DNA of 64,000 nucleotides, from the NCBI RefSeq assembly GCF_009708035.1, contig NZ_WMBQ01000001.1:1674001-1738000 (forward strand). Direction: 5' to 3'. Below are positions 40,273 through 52,287 of the stretch, piece after piece. The position numbers and the translations under genes are program-made. Below the pieces are notes generated by a model that worked only from the letters and a program-made list of their open reading frames with translations, searched no databases and was not told the DNA's origin. The stretch's first letter is position 1; each line of letters begins with the position of its first letter. This DNA comes from Hyphomicrobium album. GTDB taxonomy: Bacteria; Pseudomonadota; Alphaproteobacteria; Rhizobiales; Hyphomicrobiaceae.

Positions 40273-41700
40273 TCACCGCCGCTCGGCTGATCCGGTGGTG
40301 TTTCCGGTGTCGCCTTGCGGGGCCGGCATCGGCGGCGGCTCGGCGCGCATTGCGGCGGTGGCCTGCGGACGCGGCCAGGTGAAGTCGTCGGCGCGGCCGG
40401 GCTTCGAGGGCAGGCGCTCGCCCTTCTCCAGCACCCGGAAATACGGGCTCTGCGTCGGCGACAGGCGCCGGCGACCGCCATCGGCGCCCCGCGGCGGGAC
40501 GATGGAGCTCATCACCGTCAGGCCGCCGGGAATCTGGTCGATCAGCACGTCGCCCATTTGCGCCGCCTTATCGTTGCTCTGCTTGCGCGTGACGAGCGCC
40601 ACGACGGAGGCGGGAATGGCCGGCCGAACGATCTCCACGGTGACGATCTGCTCGGTGCCCTCGGCGCCGGGCACGCGGATGTCGACCTTGCCGGTTTCCA
40701 GCTTCTGGTCCTTGGCGCCGTCTGCGGCAGTGGCGGCAGGTGCGGCGACACCGCCGCCGCCCTTGGCCGCCTTGGCTTGCGCCTGGGCGCGCTCGCTCTC
40801 CGCGCGCAGCCGGACTTTGTCCGGGTTGACGCGCGATTGCTCTGCCGGGTCGCCCGCCAGCGGGATCGACCGCTCGGTGCGCGCCTGGGCAATGTCGCGC
40901 TTCAGCTCGCGCTCGACGAAGTGGGCGAGCTTGAGGTAGCCGGCTTGGGTGAAGTGCACGCCGTCGCTGTCGCGCAGGCGCTTAATCTTGCCGGTGATGT
41001 CGGGGCCCCAGTCGCTGTAGCCGCCGCTCTCGTCGATGAAGCTCGCGTAAGCGTCGATGTAGCGGGCGCCGTTGAGGTACGCGCGCTCGCGGATCACGTC
41101 GTTCATCCGCTGCGCGCGCTCGTTGTCCTGCCAGCGACGCATGTTGGGCATGCCGACCCAATAGACGGCGCGATTGTTCTTCTTGAGAAGCTTCATCAGC
41201 CGGTCGACTCGGGCGGCGTACTCGGGGCGCCACGCGTCGTCGGTCTCTGACGCGCGCCGGCGGTTGAGGCTGTAGCGATCCTGCGCGCCGACCATGACGA
41301 TGGCGATATGGCTCGGATCGGTGCCGAAGGTCTGCTCCATCGCGGCGAGGTCGTTGGGAGCACCGCTGCGCATCAGGCCGGCGAGGTCATAGCGCTTGCG
41401 CGAGATCGAGACGCCCGGGCCGATGGTGAAGGCCTCGACGAGCCCGCTAAGCAGGCCTTCGGCCAGCCAGTCGCCGACGACTTGCACCTGATAGACGTCG
41501 TTATCGGGAAACGGGGTGATGAAACTGCCGCCGAGCCCCTGCTCCTGCGCGGAAGCGGGCACTGCCCGCACCAGCAGCAAGGCCGAGACAGCAACCATGA
41601 TGAGGGCGCGGACCAATGCGCTCGTTCCCTGCGTTACCCGGCCGCCCGAATCCTTCGGGCGACGCAACGGCATTGTTGCCATTGCGTCGCCCAAGGACAA
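40273..41700 (-). CDS. DUF459/SGNH-hydrolase-like secreted protein
   Basis: A 475-residue protein with a signal peptide or signal anchor (about 27-52, ALIMVAVSALLLVRAVPASA). A DUF459 SGNH-like domain follows: VVGDWLAEGLLSGL (block I, Asp in place of the usual Ser-bearing GDS), IVMVGAQDRY (block III) and DGVHFTQAGYLKLA (block V Asp/His). The C-terminal third is Pro/Ala/Gly-rich and low complexity. The SGNH nucleophile is not standard, so catalysis is uncertain. Family members are often associated with cell-envelope polysaccharide genes. Confidence 0.8.
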   Translation of the reverse strand: MSLGDAMATMPLRRPKDSGGRVTQGTSALVRALIMVAVSALLLVRAVPASAQEQGLGGSFITPFPDNDVYQVQVVGDWLAEGLLSGLVEAFTIGPGVSISRKRYDLAGLMRSGAPNDLAAMEQTFGTDPSHIAIVMVGAQDRYSLNRRRASETDDAWRPEYAARVDRLMKLLKKNNRAVYWVGMPNMRRWQDNERAQRMNDVIRERAYLNGARYIDAYASFIDESGGYSDWGPDITGKIKRLRDSDGVHFTQAGYLKLAHFVERELKRDIAQARTERSIPLAGDPAEQSRVNPDKVRLRAESERAQAQAKAAKGGGGVAAPAATAADGAKDQKLETGKVDIRVPGAEGTEQIVTVEIVRPAIPASVVALVTRKQSNDKAAQMGDVLIDQIPGGLTVMSSIVPPRGADGGRRRLSPTQSPYFRVLEKGERLPSKPGRADDFTWPRPQATAAMRAEPPPMPAPQGDTGNTTGSAERR

Positions 41701-41748
41701 GGCGGAAACGTGACCGGAAAGGCGGGGAGGGCCAATCCGCGGGGCTTG

Positions 41749-42309
41749 TTAAGCCGCGCGCTTCGACCGCTTCTCGCCCTTCAACCGGACCGGCGCCAAC
41801 TTGGGGCGCGCGGCCTGCCACTTCAGGTCTTGCAGCTCCGAGCCGCGATGGTGCGTCTTCACCAACACGTCACGGGCGCTGAAAGCTTCGCGCAGGATCT
41901 CGATGCACTTTTGCGGCTGAGCCTCTCCACACATGAAGATGTCGAGGGCCGCATAGTCGGCCTCCGGCCAGCTGTGGATGGAGATGTGGCTTTCCGCCAG
42001 TACTGCGACGCCCGACACGCCACCATTGGGCGTGAAGTGGTGCAGATGGACGTGCAGCAGGGTTGCCCCCGCAGCCTCCACGCACCTCTTGAGCGTCGTT
42101 TCGACGTGCTCGAGATCATCAAGGCGACGAGCCCCGAACAGGTCCACCAACAGGTGGGTGCCTGCGTAGCGCTTACCGTCACGCTCGATGAAGAAGTCCT
42201 TCCTGTCTTCGTGCGCCACATGCGCAGCTACACGACGATCTTCCTCTTGGGCGGTGCTTGAACGAGTCAAGTCCATCCCCAATTGGAAGAGGGTGTCATT
42301 AAAGGCCAT
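41749..42309 (-). CDS. speD: S-adenosylmethionine decarboxylase proenzyme
   Basis: A 186-residue pyruvoyl-dependent decarboxylase providing the aminopropyl donor for spermidine. The self-cleavage site is in LAESHISIHSWPE, where the Glu-Ser bond breaks and the Ser becomes the pyruvoyl group. The HHFTPNGGVSG and DIFMCGE blocks follow. It is longer than the roughly 120-residue bacterial minimum, with an N-terminal extension and a basic C-terminal tail. The start codon and ribosome site lie inside an inverted repeat (see leader). Confidence 0.93.
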   Translation of the reverse strand: MAFNDTLFQLGMDLTRSSTAQEEDRRVAAHVAHEDRKDFFIERDGKRYAGTHLLVDLFGARRLDDLEHVETTLKRCVEAAGATLLHVHLHHFTPNGGVSGVAVLAESHISIHSWPEADYAALDIFMCGEAQPQKCIEILREAFSARDVLVKTHHRGSELQDLKWQAARPKLAPVRLKGEKRSKRAA

Positions 42310-42419
42310 ATGACCCTCCCCAACCAGCAGATAGAGGTGACCCGTCCGCTCCTTACCTTTGGGGTTTCTGGAAAACCTCGACCTTAAGGGCAGGTGGACG
42401 AACGGAGAGGGGTCATATG
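42310..42419 (-). promoter_or_regulatory. structured leader of speD
   Basis: On the minus strand the leader starts with CATATGACCC (42419-42410), which is the exact reverse complement of GGGTCATATG at 42316-42307. That second arm contains the speD start codon and part of its GGGGAGGG ribosome site. Nested inside are CGTCC/GGACG (42400-42396 with 42347-42343), CCTT/AAGG (42389-42386 with 42359-42356) and GGTTT/AAACC (42377-42373 with 42367-42363). The nested pairing would hide the initiation region, so a translational switch is plausible. Confidence 0.5.
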
Positions 42420-42562
42420 AGGCCTACCCCCCCCCTACGCAAGAAAAATTTTGCCCCGGGGGTCAAAAAATTTCAGAGCGCACCCGCGACGCTTTTGCGG
42501 ACGCGCTTCTGACGAGTTTCGCCAGCGCTTCGCGAAGTGCGACATGCGCGCAAAACGGCAGC

Positions 42563-44824
42563 CTACTCTTTGCCACCAAACAGGCCCTCGAGTAGCTTTT
42601 CCGCCTTCGACGGGCCGCCGCTCTCGTCTTTGCCGAAGAGGTCGTTGACGATCTCGCCGGCATTCTTGCCTTTGAGCTGTTTGCCGATCTGCTTCACCGC
42701 GTCGACGGTGTTGGGGTTGTTGATCGCACCGCCGATGTCCGGGGCGATTTCGGGCTTCTCCCACGAGCCGGTGATTCGCACCGGCACCTCGATGCCGATG
42801 GCGCTTGCGTCTCCGCCGTCGCCGCCGAGATTGGCGACAAGCTTCGGCCGCACCGTGTAGTCGAGGCTGCGCTGCGGCAGGTCGACGGAGCCGTCGCCGG
42901 ATGCGTGCAGATGCTGGCTGTCGAGTTTCAGGTCGTTGTTGGTAGCGACCCCGCCGGCGATGGCGAACGTGCCGGTCAGCGAACGGAAGTCCGTCCGCTT
43001 CGCCGGGTCGTGCTCGAACTTCGGGATGCTGCCCTCGGATAGCTCGCCCATGGCGCCGCCAAGGTCGAAGCCAATCACCGCCCCGTCGCGGAGCGCCACC
43101 TTCGAGTTGCCGTTGAGCGAGCCGACGATCGCCGCCTCGGTAGCGCCGGCGCCGCTAACCTTCCAGGCGACGTCGGCGGTGCCGGACAGCCAGTCGACTT
43201 GCGCCGCATCGCGCAATAGCGGGCGCGCCGAGATGCCCGTCAACGATATATCGGACACGAAAGACGGCTGACTTGCGGATGCATCGAGGGTGATCGCGCC
43301 CTGACCCCTGCCGTCGTAGAGGCGCACCTCGGCGAGGTTGATCCTCGCCACGAGATCCTTCACGGCGACGTTCACCTGCGCGGCGTCGATGCGCGTGCGT
43401 CCGTACGCAACGTCGGTCAGGGTCAGGCGCGCGTCCACATCGGCTAGGCCGAGCGCCTTGATGTTGATCGGCTCTGTGCTCCACCCCTCGGCGCGCTGCG
43501 TATAGCCCTTCACCCGCGGCCCGGGCTGGTTGAGCAAATCCTCGATAGAGTTGGGCTCGCCGGTCTGCGGCGCCGGCTCCGCGGCGTCGAGGCTGAGCGG
43601 CGACGGCGCCGGCACGGCGCGGCTCGCGCCACGCCCGGCACGCAGGTCGGCTCCGAGCGGCAGCTCCGCAACATTGAGCCCGGAGATCTTCAGATCGGCT
43701 TTCACGTGCGGGCGCTCGCCCTTACGCTCCTCGAACTGGACGGAGCCGTTCGCGGCGGTGCGGCCCGCCTTCAGATTGATGTCGGATAGGTGCACGCTGG
43801 CCGGCGTTGCGTCCAAGCGCGCGGTAAAGGCGACCTCGCCGGCGCCGGCCTCGGTCGACACCTCGCTGCCCCACCAGTGCGCCAGCGCGCTGAGCGAGGG
43901 CGAGTTGGCGGAGATCGTCCCCGATCCGTCGTTGGGCCCCACGGTGCCGTCGTAGCTGAACGTAAGCGGCATTCCCGAGACCGCGAAAGTGAGTTTCGCC
44001 GCCTGTCCCGCGGCAACGTCCGACGGCGACGTCAATGTGCTCTTGAACTCGAAGGTCTCGCCATCGGCCACGAGACTGCCCGAGCCGGTGAGCGGTTGAT
44101 CCATCGCCGCCAGAGAGAATCGTGCGTTGAGGCCATCGAAGCGACCCCAGGCGCCATTGCGCTCGTCGTTGTAGCGCACCGATCCGTTGGCGATGCGGAT
44201 GTCGTCGATCGACATGGCGGCGACCTCGGGTGGTGCCGCTGCCGCCGGGCTGACGATCAAGTCGGCGAGGCCGGTGCCGCGCTCGGCGCCGGCAAAGCGG
44301 ATCGGCAGGTCGAGGCCGGCCATGTCCCAGCTCCGGCGTCCGTCGCCGTCGACACGCAGCGAGAACACCGGCTCGTTCAGCTCCAGCCGGTCGATGACGA
44401 TCTCTTGGCGCAATAGCGGCATCAGCCGCACGCCGACGTCGAAACTCGCCATCTTGACCAGCGGCTCGCCGCCCATGCCGGGAGGCGCCGACAGGCTGAC
44501 CTCGTTGAGGCGCAGGCCGACCCCTGGAAAGATGGTGAAGGAAGCGCCGCCGCCGATGGTCAGATCGCGGCCGGTCTCGCGCTTAACGCCGGCGATGATC
44601 TCGCGGCGAATGAGCTCGGTGGGGGGCGACATGATGAAGAAGGTCCCAGCGCCCACCGCGAGGCAGAGCAGCGCCACGCCGCCATAGAGCAGGATGGCCT
44701 TCAGCGGCGACGAGCGATGCGGGGGCTCCGGATAGCGCCGGTCGGCACTCAATCGGCCGGGCGCAGACGAATCGCGCCGTTGCGGCGGCTGGGGTCCCCG
44801 GGCAGGCGGGCGGGTGTTGGCCAT
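42563..44824 (-). CDS. AsmA-family envelope protein
   Basis: A 753-residue protein with a disordered basic N terminus, one transmembrane anchor (about 42-64, AILLYGGVALLCLAVGAGTFFI) and a long periplasmic beta-rich domain. The early block RREIIAGVKRETGRDLTIGG and the late SLDYTVRPKLVANLGG are characteristic of AsmA proteins, which are thought to help lipids cross to the outer membrane. It is divergent from phaZ. Confidence 0.88.
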   Translation of the reverse strand: MANTRPPARGPQPPQRRDSSAPGRLSADRRYPEPPHRSSPLKAILLYGGVALLCLAVGAGTFFIMSPPTELIRREIIAGVKRETGRDLTIGGGASFTIFPGVGLRLNEVSLSAPPGMGGEPLVKMASFDVGVRLMPLLRQEIVIDRLELNEPVFSLRVDGDGRRSWDMAGLDLPIRFAGAERGTGLADLIVSPAAAAPPEVAAMSIDDIRIANGSVRYNDERNGAWGRFDGLNARFSLAAMDQPLTGSGSLVADGETFEFKSTLTSPSDVAAGQAAKLTFAVSGMPLTFSYDGTVGPNDGSGTISANSPSLSALAHWWGSEVSTEAGAGEVAFTARLDATPASVHLSDINLKAGRTAANGSVQFEERKGERPHVKADLKISGLNVAELPLGADLRAGRGASRAVPAPSPLSLDAAEPAPQTGEPNSIEDLLNQPGPRVKGYTQRAEGWSTEPINIKALGLADVDARLTLTDVAYGRTRIDAAQVNVAVKDLVARINLAEVRLYDGRGQGAITLDASASQPSFVSDISLTGISARPLLRDAAQVDWLSGTADVAWKVSGAGATEAAIVGSLNGNSKVALRDGAVIGFDLGGAMGELSEGSIPKFEHDPAKRTDFRSLTGTFAIAGGVATNNDLKLDSQHLHASGDGSVDLPQRSLDYTVRPKLVANLGGDGGDASAIGIEVPVRITGSWEKPEIAPDIGGAINNPNTVDAVKQIGKQLKGKNAGEIVNDLFGKDESGGPSKAEKLLEGLFGGKE

Positions 44825-45136
44825 GTGAGACTCGAATAGCTCCTTTGCCCCGGTAGCTGGAACCAGCCGCCGTCAGGCTGAGGTGGAGGCACCGCGGTCC
44901 AGGTTAAAGGCCGATTTTCGGTGCATTGCGGCAAATCCGCGGGCAATTCCGGCCTCGGTAGGTTGCGGCAACTCAGCCGCAGCCACCAGCGGGAAGTGTC
45001 CGAAAGGGAACAGCAAGGCTGACGAACTCCTTATATTATGCAGGATGGGTCCGACAGCGGTGTGGTAATTCGTAGTCGACGCTTGGCCTTCCCAGGCTCG
45101 CTACCCACCCTGCTGCAACGCAGCAAAGGCAGGCGA
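44825..45136. other. divergent asmA-phaZ intergenic region
   Basis: About 310 bases with promoters for two divergent genes. A TATATT element at 45032-45037 could be the phaZ -10 box but has no good -35 partner. No RNA gene or repeat is seen. Confidence 0.35.
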
Positions 45137-46444
<1,308 letters not shown>

Positions 46445-46503
46445 CCCTTAGCGGAGCTTTAGGGTCTCTCGGTCACTCTCCGGCAAATTGCTGGGAGACG
46501 CCT

Positions 46504-46890
46504 ATGGGACGTCCTGCGCTCATCGCTGCGATGTTGGCCGTGCTGGTGCCACTGGGCGCATCGGGCGAGGACCTCGAGATCACCTTCAACGATCACTGCC
46601 GCGAGTGCCATTCGTTCGTCAAAGACGACAACCGCCTAGGGCCATCGCTCTACGGTGTCGTCGGCCGCAAGGCCGGCGTCGAGGCCGGCTACGGCTACAC
46701 CCAGTCGATGAAGGATTCCGGCGTGACGTGGGATGAAGCGACGCTCGACAAGTGGATCGCCGACCCGGGCGCCGTAGTTCCCGGCAACGGCATGAGCCCG
46801 CCCTACAGCGGCATCGACGACCCGGCCATCCGCAAGCGGATCGTCGCCTACCTGAAGACGCTGGCACCAAAAACAAACGGCGGCCCGTGA
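46504..46890 (+). CDS. secreted class I cytochrome c
   Basis: A 128-residue periplasmic cytochrome with a signal peptide (LIAAMLAVLVPLGASG), one haem-binding CRECH motif and a distal Met in NGMSPPYSG. The RLGPSLYGVVGRKAG block matches cytochrome c2/c550-like proteins. It probably shuttles electrons between periplasmic dehydrogenases and oxidases. It converges on pqqA copy 2, and the pqqA terminator stem overlaps its last codons. Confidence 0.92.
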   Translation: MGRPALIAAMLAVLVPLGASGEDLEITFNDHCRECHSFVKDDNRLGPSLYGVVGRKAGVEAGYGYTQSMKDSGVTWDEATLDKWIADPGAVVPGNGMSPPYSGIDDPAIRKRIVAYLKTLAPKTNGGP

Positions 46891-46902
46891 GGACCGCCGT
46901 TT
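46869..46902 (-). terminator. intrinsic terminator of pqqA copy 2
   Basis: A 9-bp stem AAACGGCGG / CCGCCGTTT with a 10-base loop, followed on the minus strand by GTTTTT, 25 bases after the pqqA stop. The stem and T-run lie within and just beyond the last codons of the converging cytochrome c gene. Confidence 0.75.
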
Positions 46903-46927
46903 GCCCGTCCCAAAAGACGAAATCGGC

Positions 46928-47017
46928 TTAGATGATGTCGATCTCGGCAGGCATGTAAGAAGTGACCTCGAGGCCAACTTCCTGCTCGCGCACTGCCGGC
47001 TTGGTCCAAACCTTCAT
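46928..47017 (-). CDS. pqqA: PQQ precursor peptide PqqA, copy 2
   Basis: A 29-residue peptide, MKVWTKPAVREQEVGLEV then TSYMPAEIDII. It is identical to copy 1 from residue 9 onward and differs only at residues 3, 5 and 8. The Glu and Tyr of EVTSY that form PQQ are conserved. AGGAGG lies eight bases before the ATG. A stand-alone gene between polA and its own terminator; no other pqq genes are in view. Confidence 0.93.
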   Translation of the reverse strand: MKVWTKPAVREQEVGLEVTSYMPAEIDII

Positions 47018-47068
47018 GGTTTTTCCTCCTCTAGCGACCGGGCGACAACCGACCGGCCTGTGACCATT

Positions 47069-47097
47069 AAGTAAGCGCTCGCCTACATAAGTGCCAA
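47069..47097 (-). promoter_or_regulatory. candidate promoter of pqqA copy 2
   Basis: On the minus strand TTGGCA (47097-47092) is 17 bases from TTACTT (47074-47069), about 50 bases before the ATG. The -35 box is good and the -10 box is poor. Confidence 0.3.
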
Positions 47098-47157
47098 TCG
47101 CGTTTTCTTGGGTGAGATATAAGCCCCGCTGATGCCGTTACAATGCTCAGTAACGCA

Positions 47158-50136
47158 CTAGTGCGCGGCTTCCCAGTTGTCGGCGGCCTTGGCGTCGACG
47201 TGGATCGGAACCGCGAGCTTGATGACCGGAAGCGCGGCGCCCTCCATCACTTTCTTCACCGTCCGCAACGTGCTCGGCACCTCCGCCTCGGCGACCTCGA
47301 AGACGAGCTCGTCGTGCACCTGCAGCAGCATCTTCGCAGTCTTCAGCCCGGCTTCCTCCAGCGCCGCCGGCATACGCGCCATGGCGCGGCGGATGATGTC
47401 GGCGGCGGAGCCCTGGATGGGCGCGTTGATCGCGGCACGCTCCAGGTTACCGCGCACGGACGGGTGCTTGGTGTTGATCTCCGGATAGTGGATGCGGCGG
47501 CCGAAGATGGTCTCGACGAAGCCGCGCTCGTGCGCGCCCTTCTTCGTCACGTCCATGTAGGCGCGGATGCCCGGGAAGCGCTCGAAATAGGTATTGATGT
47601 AGGTCCCCGCCTCTTCCTTGGAGATGCCGAGCTGGTTGGCGAGGCCGAAGGCGGAGATGCCGTAGATGATGCCGAAGTTGATGGCCTTGGCGCGGCGGCG
47701 CACGTCTGCCGGCATGCCGTCGACCGGCACGCCGAACATCTCCGACGCCGTCATGGCGTGAATGTCGAGGCCTTCGTCGAAGGCTTTGCGGAGCTGCGGG
47801 ATGTCGGCGATGTGGGCGAGAATGCGCAGCTCGATCTGGCTGTAGTCGGCGGAGATCAACTTCTTCCCGGGTGCGGCGACGAAGGCCGTGCGTATCTCGC
47901 GCCCCTCCTTGGTGCGGATGGGGATGTTCTGCAGGTTCGGCTCCGACGAGGCGAGGCGCCCGGTCGTCGTGGCACCCAGCGCGTAGCTCGTGTGGATGCG
48001 CCCGGTGCCCCCGTGCACGTAGGCCGGCAGCGCGTCGGTATAGGTGGAGCGCAGCTTGGTGAGCTGCCGCCACTCGAGCATGGTGTTGATGAGCTTGCGT
48101 GCGTCGTCGGGCAGCTCCTCGTTGGCGGCGAGATCGTCGAGCAAGCCGGCGCGCGTCTCCCATTGTCCGGTCTTGGTGCGCTTGCCGCCCGGAAGCTGCA
48201 GGCGGTCGAACAGCAATTCGCCCAGCTGGCGGGGCGAGCCCAAGTTGAACTTATGGCCGACGAGGCGGTTGACCTCTTCCTCGAGGCGCGCGACGCCCTG
48301 GGCGAACGTGGAGGACAACCGCGAGAGAATCGCGCCGTCGACGCGAATACCGCACCGCTCCATGTCGGCGATGACCTGGATCAACGGCCGCTCCAGCGTC
48401 TCGTACACGGTGGTTACGCGCTCGGCCGTCAGCCGCGGCTTCAGCACCATCCATAGGCGGAGCGTGACGTCGGCATCCTCGGCCGCGTACTCCGTCGCCT
48501 TGTCGAGCGGCGCCTGGCCGAAGGTCCGCTCCGACTTCTTCTTGCCGGGCACGTGGGCGATCACCTGTTCGAACGTCATGCAGGCGTGCCCAAGGTGGCG
48601 CATGGCGAGATCGTCCATGCCGTGCGTGCCCTTACCCGCGTCGAGCGCGTAGGACATCAGCATCGTGTCGTCGATCGGCGCGACGTTGATGCCGTGCTGG
48701 GCCAGCACGTTGAGGTCGTACTTGATGTTCTGCCCGATCTTGAGGACCGCGGGCTCTTCGAGCAGCGGCTTCAAGAGCGCCAGCGCGTCGACGACGGGGA
48801 TCTGGACGATGCCGTCGTGGGCGCCGAAGTCGAACGCCTCCGAGCTCGCCCGATGGCCGAGCGGCACGTAACAGGCTTCGCCCGGCGCCACGGCCATGGA
48901 GAAACCGACGAGCTCGGCGACCATCGGGTCGATCGACGTCGTCTCGGTATCGAAGGCGACGCGGCCGGCCTCGTAGGCCTTGGTGATCCACGCCTCGAGC
49001 CGCTCGCGGGTTGTGACGGTCTCGTACTTCGTGCGATCGAACGGCACCTTGGCGAGCGCTGCGGCCTTGGCTACTGCCGCGCCTGGAGACTCGGCGGCGG
49101 CTGTCGCGTCCTTGTCGCCCGGTGTCTGCGCCTTACCGCCCTTTTCCGGTGCGGCGGCCGTGGCCGGCGTCGGGGCCGGAGGCTCGGCACCCAGCGCCTC
49201 GGATATGCGCCGCGTCAGCGTCGAGAACTCCATGTCGCGCAGGAAGGTGAGCAGCGTCGCGGGCTCGGGATCGCGCACACCCAGCGCGTCGGCCGAAATC
49301 ATATCCGGCACGTCGTCCTTGAGGCGAACGAGGTCGCGGGAGATGCGCGCCTGCTCGGCGAACTCGATGAGCTTCTCGCGGCGCTTCGGCTGCTTGATCT
49401 CGCCCGCTCGCTCCAGGAGCGCGTCGAGATCGCCGTATTCGTTGATCAGCTCGGCCGCCGTCTTCACGCCGATGCCGGGCACGCCGGGAACGTTGTCGGT
49501 CGAATCGCCCGCGAGAGATTGAACATCGACGACCTTATCGGGGGGAACCCCGAACTTCTCGAGCACCTCGTCGCGGCCGATCTTCTTCGCCTTCATCGCG
49601 TCGAACATGACGACGCCGGGGCGCACCAGCTGCATCAGGTCCTTGTCGGACGAGACGATCGTGACGTCGCCGCCGGCGTCGACCACTTGGCGAGCATAGC
49701 TGGCGATCAGGTCGTCAGCCTCGAACCCCAGCTGCTCGATGCAGGCGACGTTGAACGCCTTCACCGCGTCGCGGATGAGCGGGAATTGCGGGATCAGCTC
49801 CTCGGGCGCCGGTGGGCGGTGGGCTTTGTAATCCTGGTAGATCTCGTTGCGGAACGTCTTCTCCGAGGCGTCGAAGATGACGGCGAAATGCGTGGGCGCA
49901 TCCGCCGCCTTGGTCTCGCGCAGCAGTTTCCACAGCATGGCGCAGAAGCCATGCACGGCGCCCACCGGCAGCCCGTCGGACGGGCGCGTCAGCGGCGGCA
50001 GGGCGTGGAAGGCTCGGAAAATGTAGCCCGATCCGTCGACCAGATAGACGTGGCTGCCCTTGGCGACCGGCGTCGGGTCGCCGACGGGCACGGTCGAGGT
50101 CGCGGCCTTTTTGGCTTTGCTTTTCGTTTCGCTCAT
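47158..50136 (-). CDS. polA: DNA polymerase I
   Basis: A 992-residue polymerase. Domain order: N-terminal 5'-3' exonuclease (YLVDGSGYIFRAFHALP, SSDKDLMQL, VPGVPGIGVKTA), a Pro/Ala-rich linker, the 3'-5' exonuclease domain (AFDTETTSIDPMV, with the DxE acids present), and the polymerase domain (ADYSQIELRILAHI, RRAKAINFGIIYG, LLQVHDELVFE). The ATG at 50136 starts the conserved protein. It fills gaps and removes Okazaki primers. Confidence 0.97.
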   Translation of the reverse strand: MSETKSKAKKAATSTVPVGDPTPVAKGSHVYLVDGSGYIFRAFHALPPLTRPSDGLPVGAVHGFCAMLWKLLRETKAADAPTHFAVIFDASEKTFRNEIYQDYKAHRPPAPEELIPQFPLIRDAVKAFNVACIEQLGFEADDLIASYARQVVDAGGDVTIVSSDKDLMQLVRPGVVMFDAMKAKKIGRDEVLEKFGVPPDKVVDVQSLAGDSTDNVPGVPGIGVKTAAELINEYGDLDALLERAGEIKQPKRREKLIEFAEQARISRDLVRLKDDVPDMISADALGVRDPEPATLLTFLRDMEFSTLTRRISEALGAEPPAPTPATAAAPEKGGKAQTPGDKDATAAAESPGAAVAKAAALAKVPFDRTKYETVTTRERLEAWITKAYEAGRVAFDTETTSIDPMVAELVGFSMAVAPGEACYVPLGHRASSEAFDFGAHDGIVQIPVVDALALLKPLLEEPAVLKIGQNIKYDLNVLAQHGINVAPIDDTMLMSYALDAGKGTHGMDDLAMRHLGHACMTFEQVIAHVPGKKKSERTFGQAPLDKATEYAAEDADVTLRLWMVLKPRLTAERVTTVYETLERPLIQVIADMERCGIRVDGAILSRLSSTFAQGVARLEEEVNRLVGHKFNLGSPRQLGELLFDRLQLPGGKRTKTGQWETRAGLLDDLAANEELPDDARKLINTMLEWRQLTKLRSTYTDALPAYVHGGTGRIHTSYALGATTTGRLASSEPNLQNIPIRTKEGREIRTAFVAAPGKKLISADYSQIELRILAHIADIPQLRKAFDEGLDIHAMTASEMFGVPVDGMPADVRRRAKAINFGIIYGISAFGLANQLGISKEEAGTYINTYFERFPGIRAYMDVTKKGAHERGFVETIFGRRIHYPEINTKHPSVRGNLERAAINAPIQGSAADIIRRAMARMPAALEEAGLKTAKMLLQVHDELVFEVAEAEVPSTLRTVKKVMEGAALPVIKLAVPIHVDAKAADNWEAAH

Positions 50137-50293
50137 GGATTGGATCTGTTGCCCCGGCTGTGGGGCCGAACTATAGGCGCTCGGTGCTGTTGGGTCAGCC
50201 CGCCCGCTGCACAGATGTGGGGACGATCGGGCGCGCGGAAAATGGGCGCACCGCCGACGGAAGGCCATTTGCCCGGGCTAGCTGGATGCGCTA

Positions 50294-51913
<1,620 letters not shown>

Positions 51914-51926
51914 GGCGCGGTCGTTC

Positions 51927-52211
51927 TCAGCGCTCCTTAGTAACGGTCTCCGCTTGCGAAGCGGTCGGTTCGGTCGAATTGTCAGCATGCGGATAGTCTA
52001 GCATTTCCAGCGGCTTGCCGGTAGTATTTTGTTGATTGTCATTGGCAAAATGCTGGGTCGGGCAAAGCCCCCATGCCTCATCGACGAAGCTCTGCACGAT
52101 GGACCAGAGATCCTCAAGCAGCGCCGTTTTTTCCTCCTCGCTCAGATCGCAGTGCTCCACGTACTGGCGGAACTGATTGAGATCGACGGTGGCAGCGGTA
52201 TTCTTTTCCAT
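51927..52211 (-). CDS. small acidic hypothetical island protein
   Basis: A 94-residue protein: an acidic helical N-terminal half ([20 protein letters not shown]...[13 protein letters not shown]) and an Asn/Thr/Gln-rich, probably disordered tail. It lies 13 bases before the recombinase start on the same strand, so it is likely co-transcribed and could help recombination or its direction. No family is recognised. Confidence 0.6.
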   Translation of the reverse strand: MEKNTAATVDLNQFRQYVEHCDLSEEEKTALLEDLWSIVQSFVDEAWGLCPTQHFANDNQQNTTGKPLEMLDYPHADNSTEPTASQAETVTKER

Positions 52212-52287
52212 ATTGCGGAAGATACGCGACGCGCGCGCAGGAATTGGGCGGAAGGCGGGCGCAAGTTCGCGCGCCCGGCTTTCAGCG

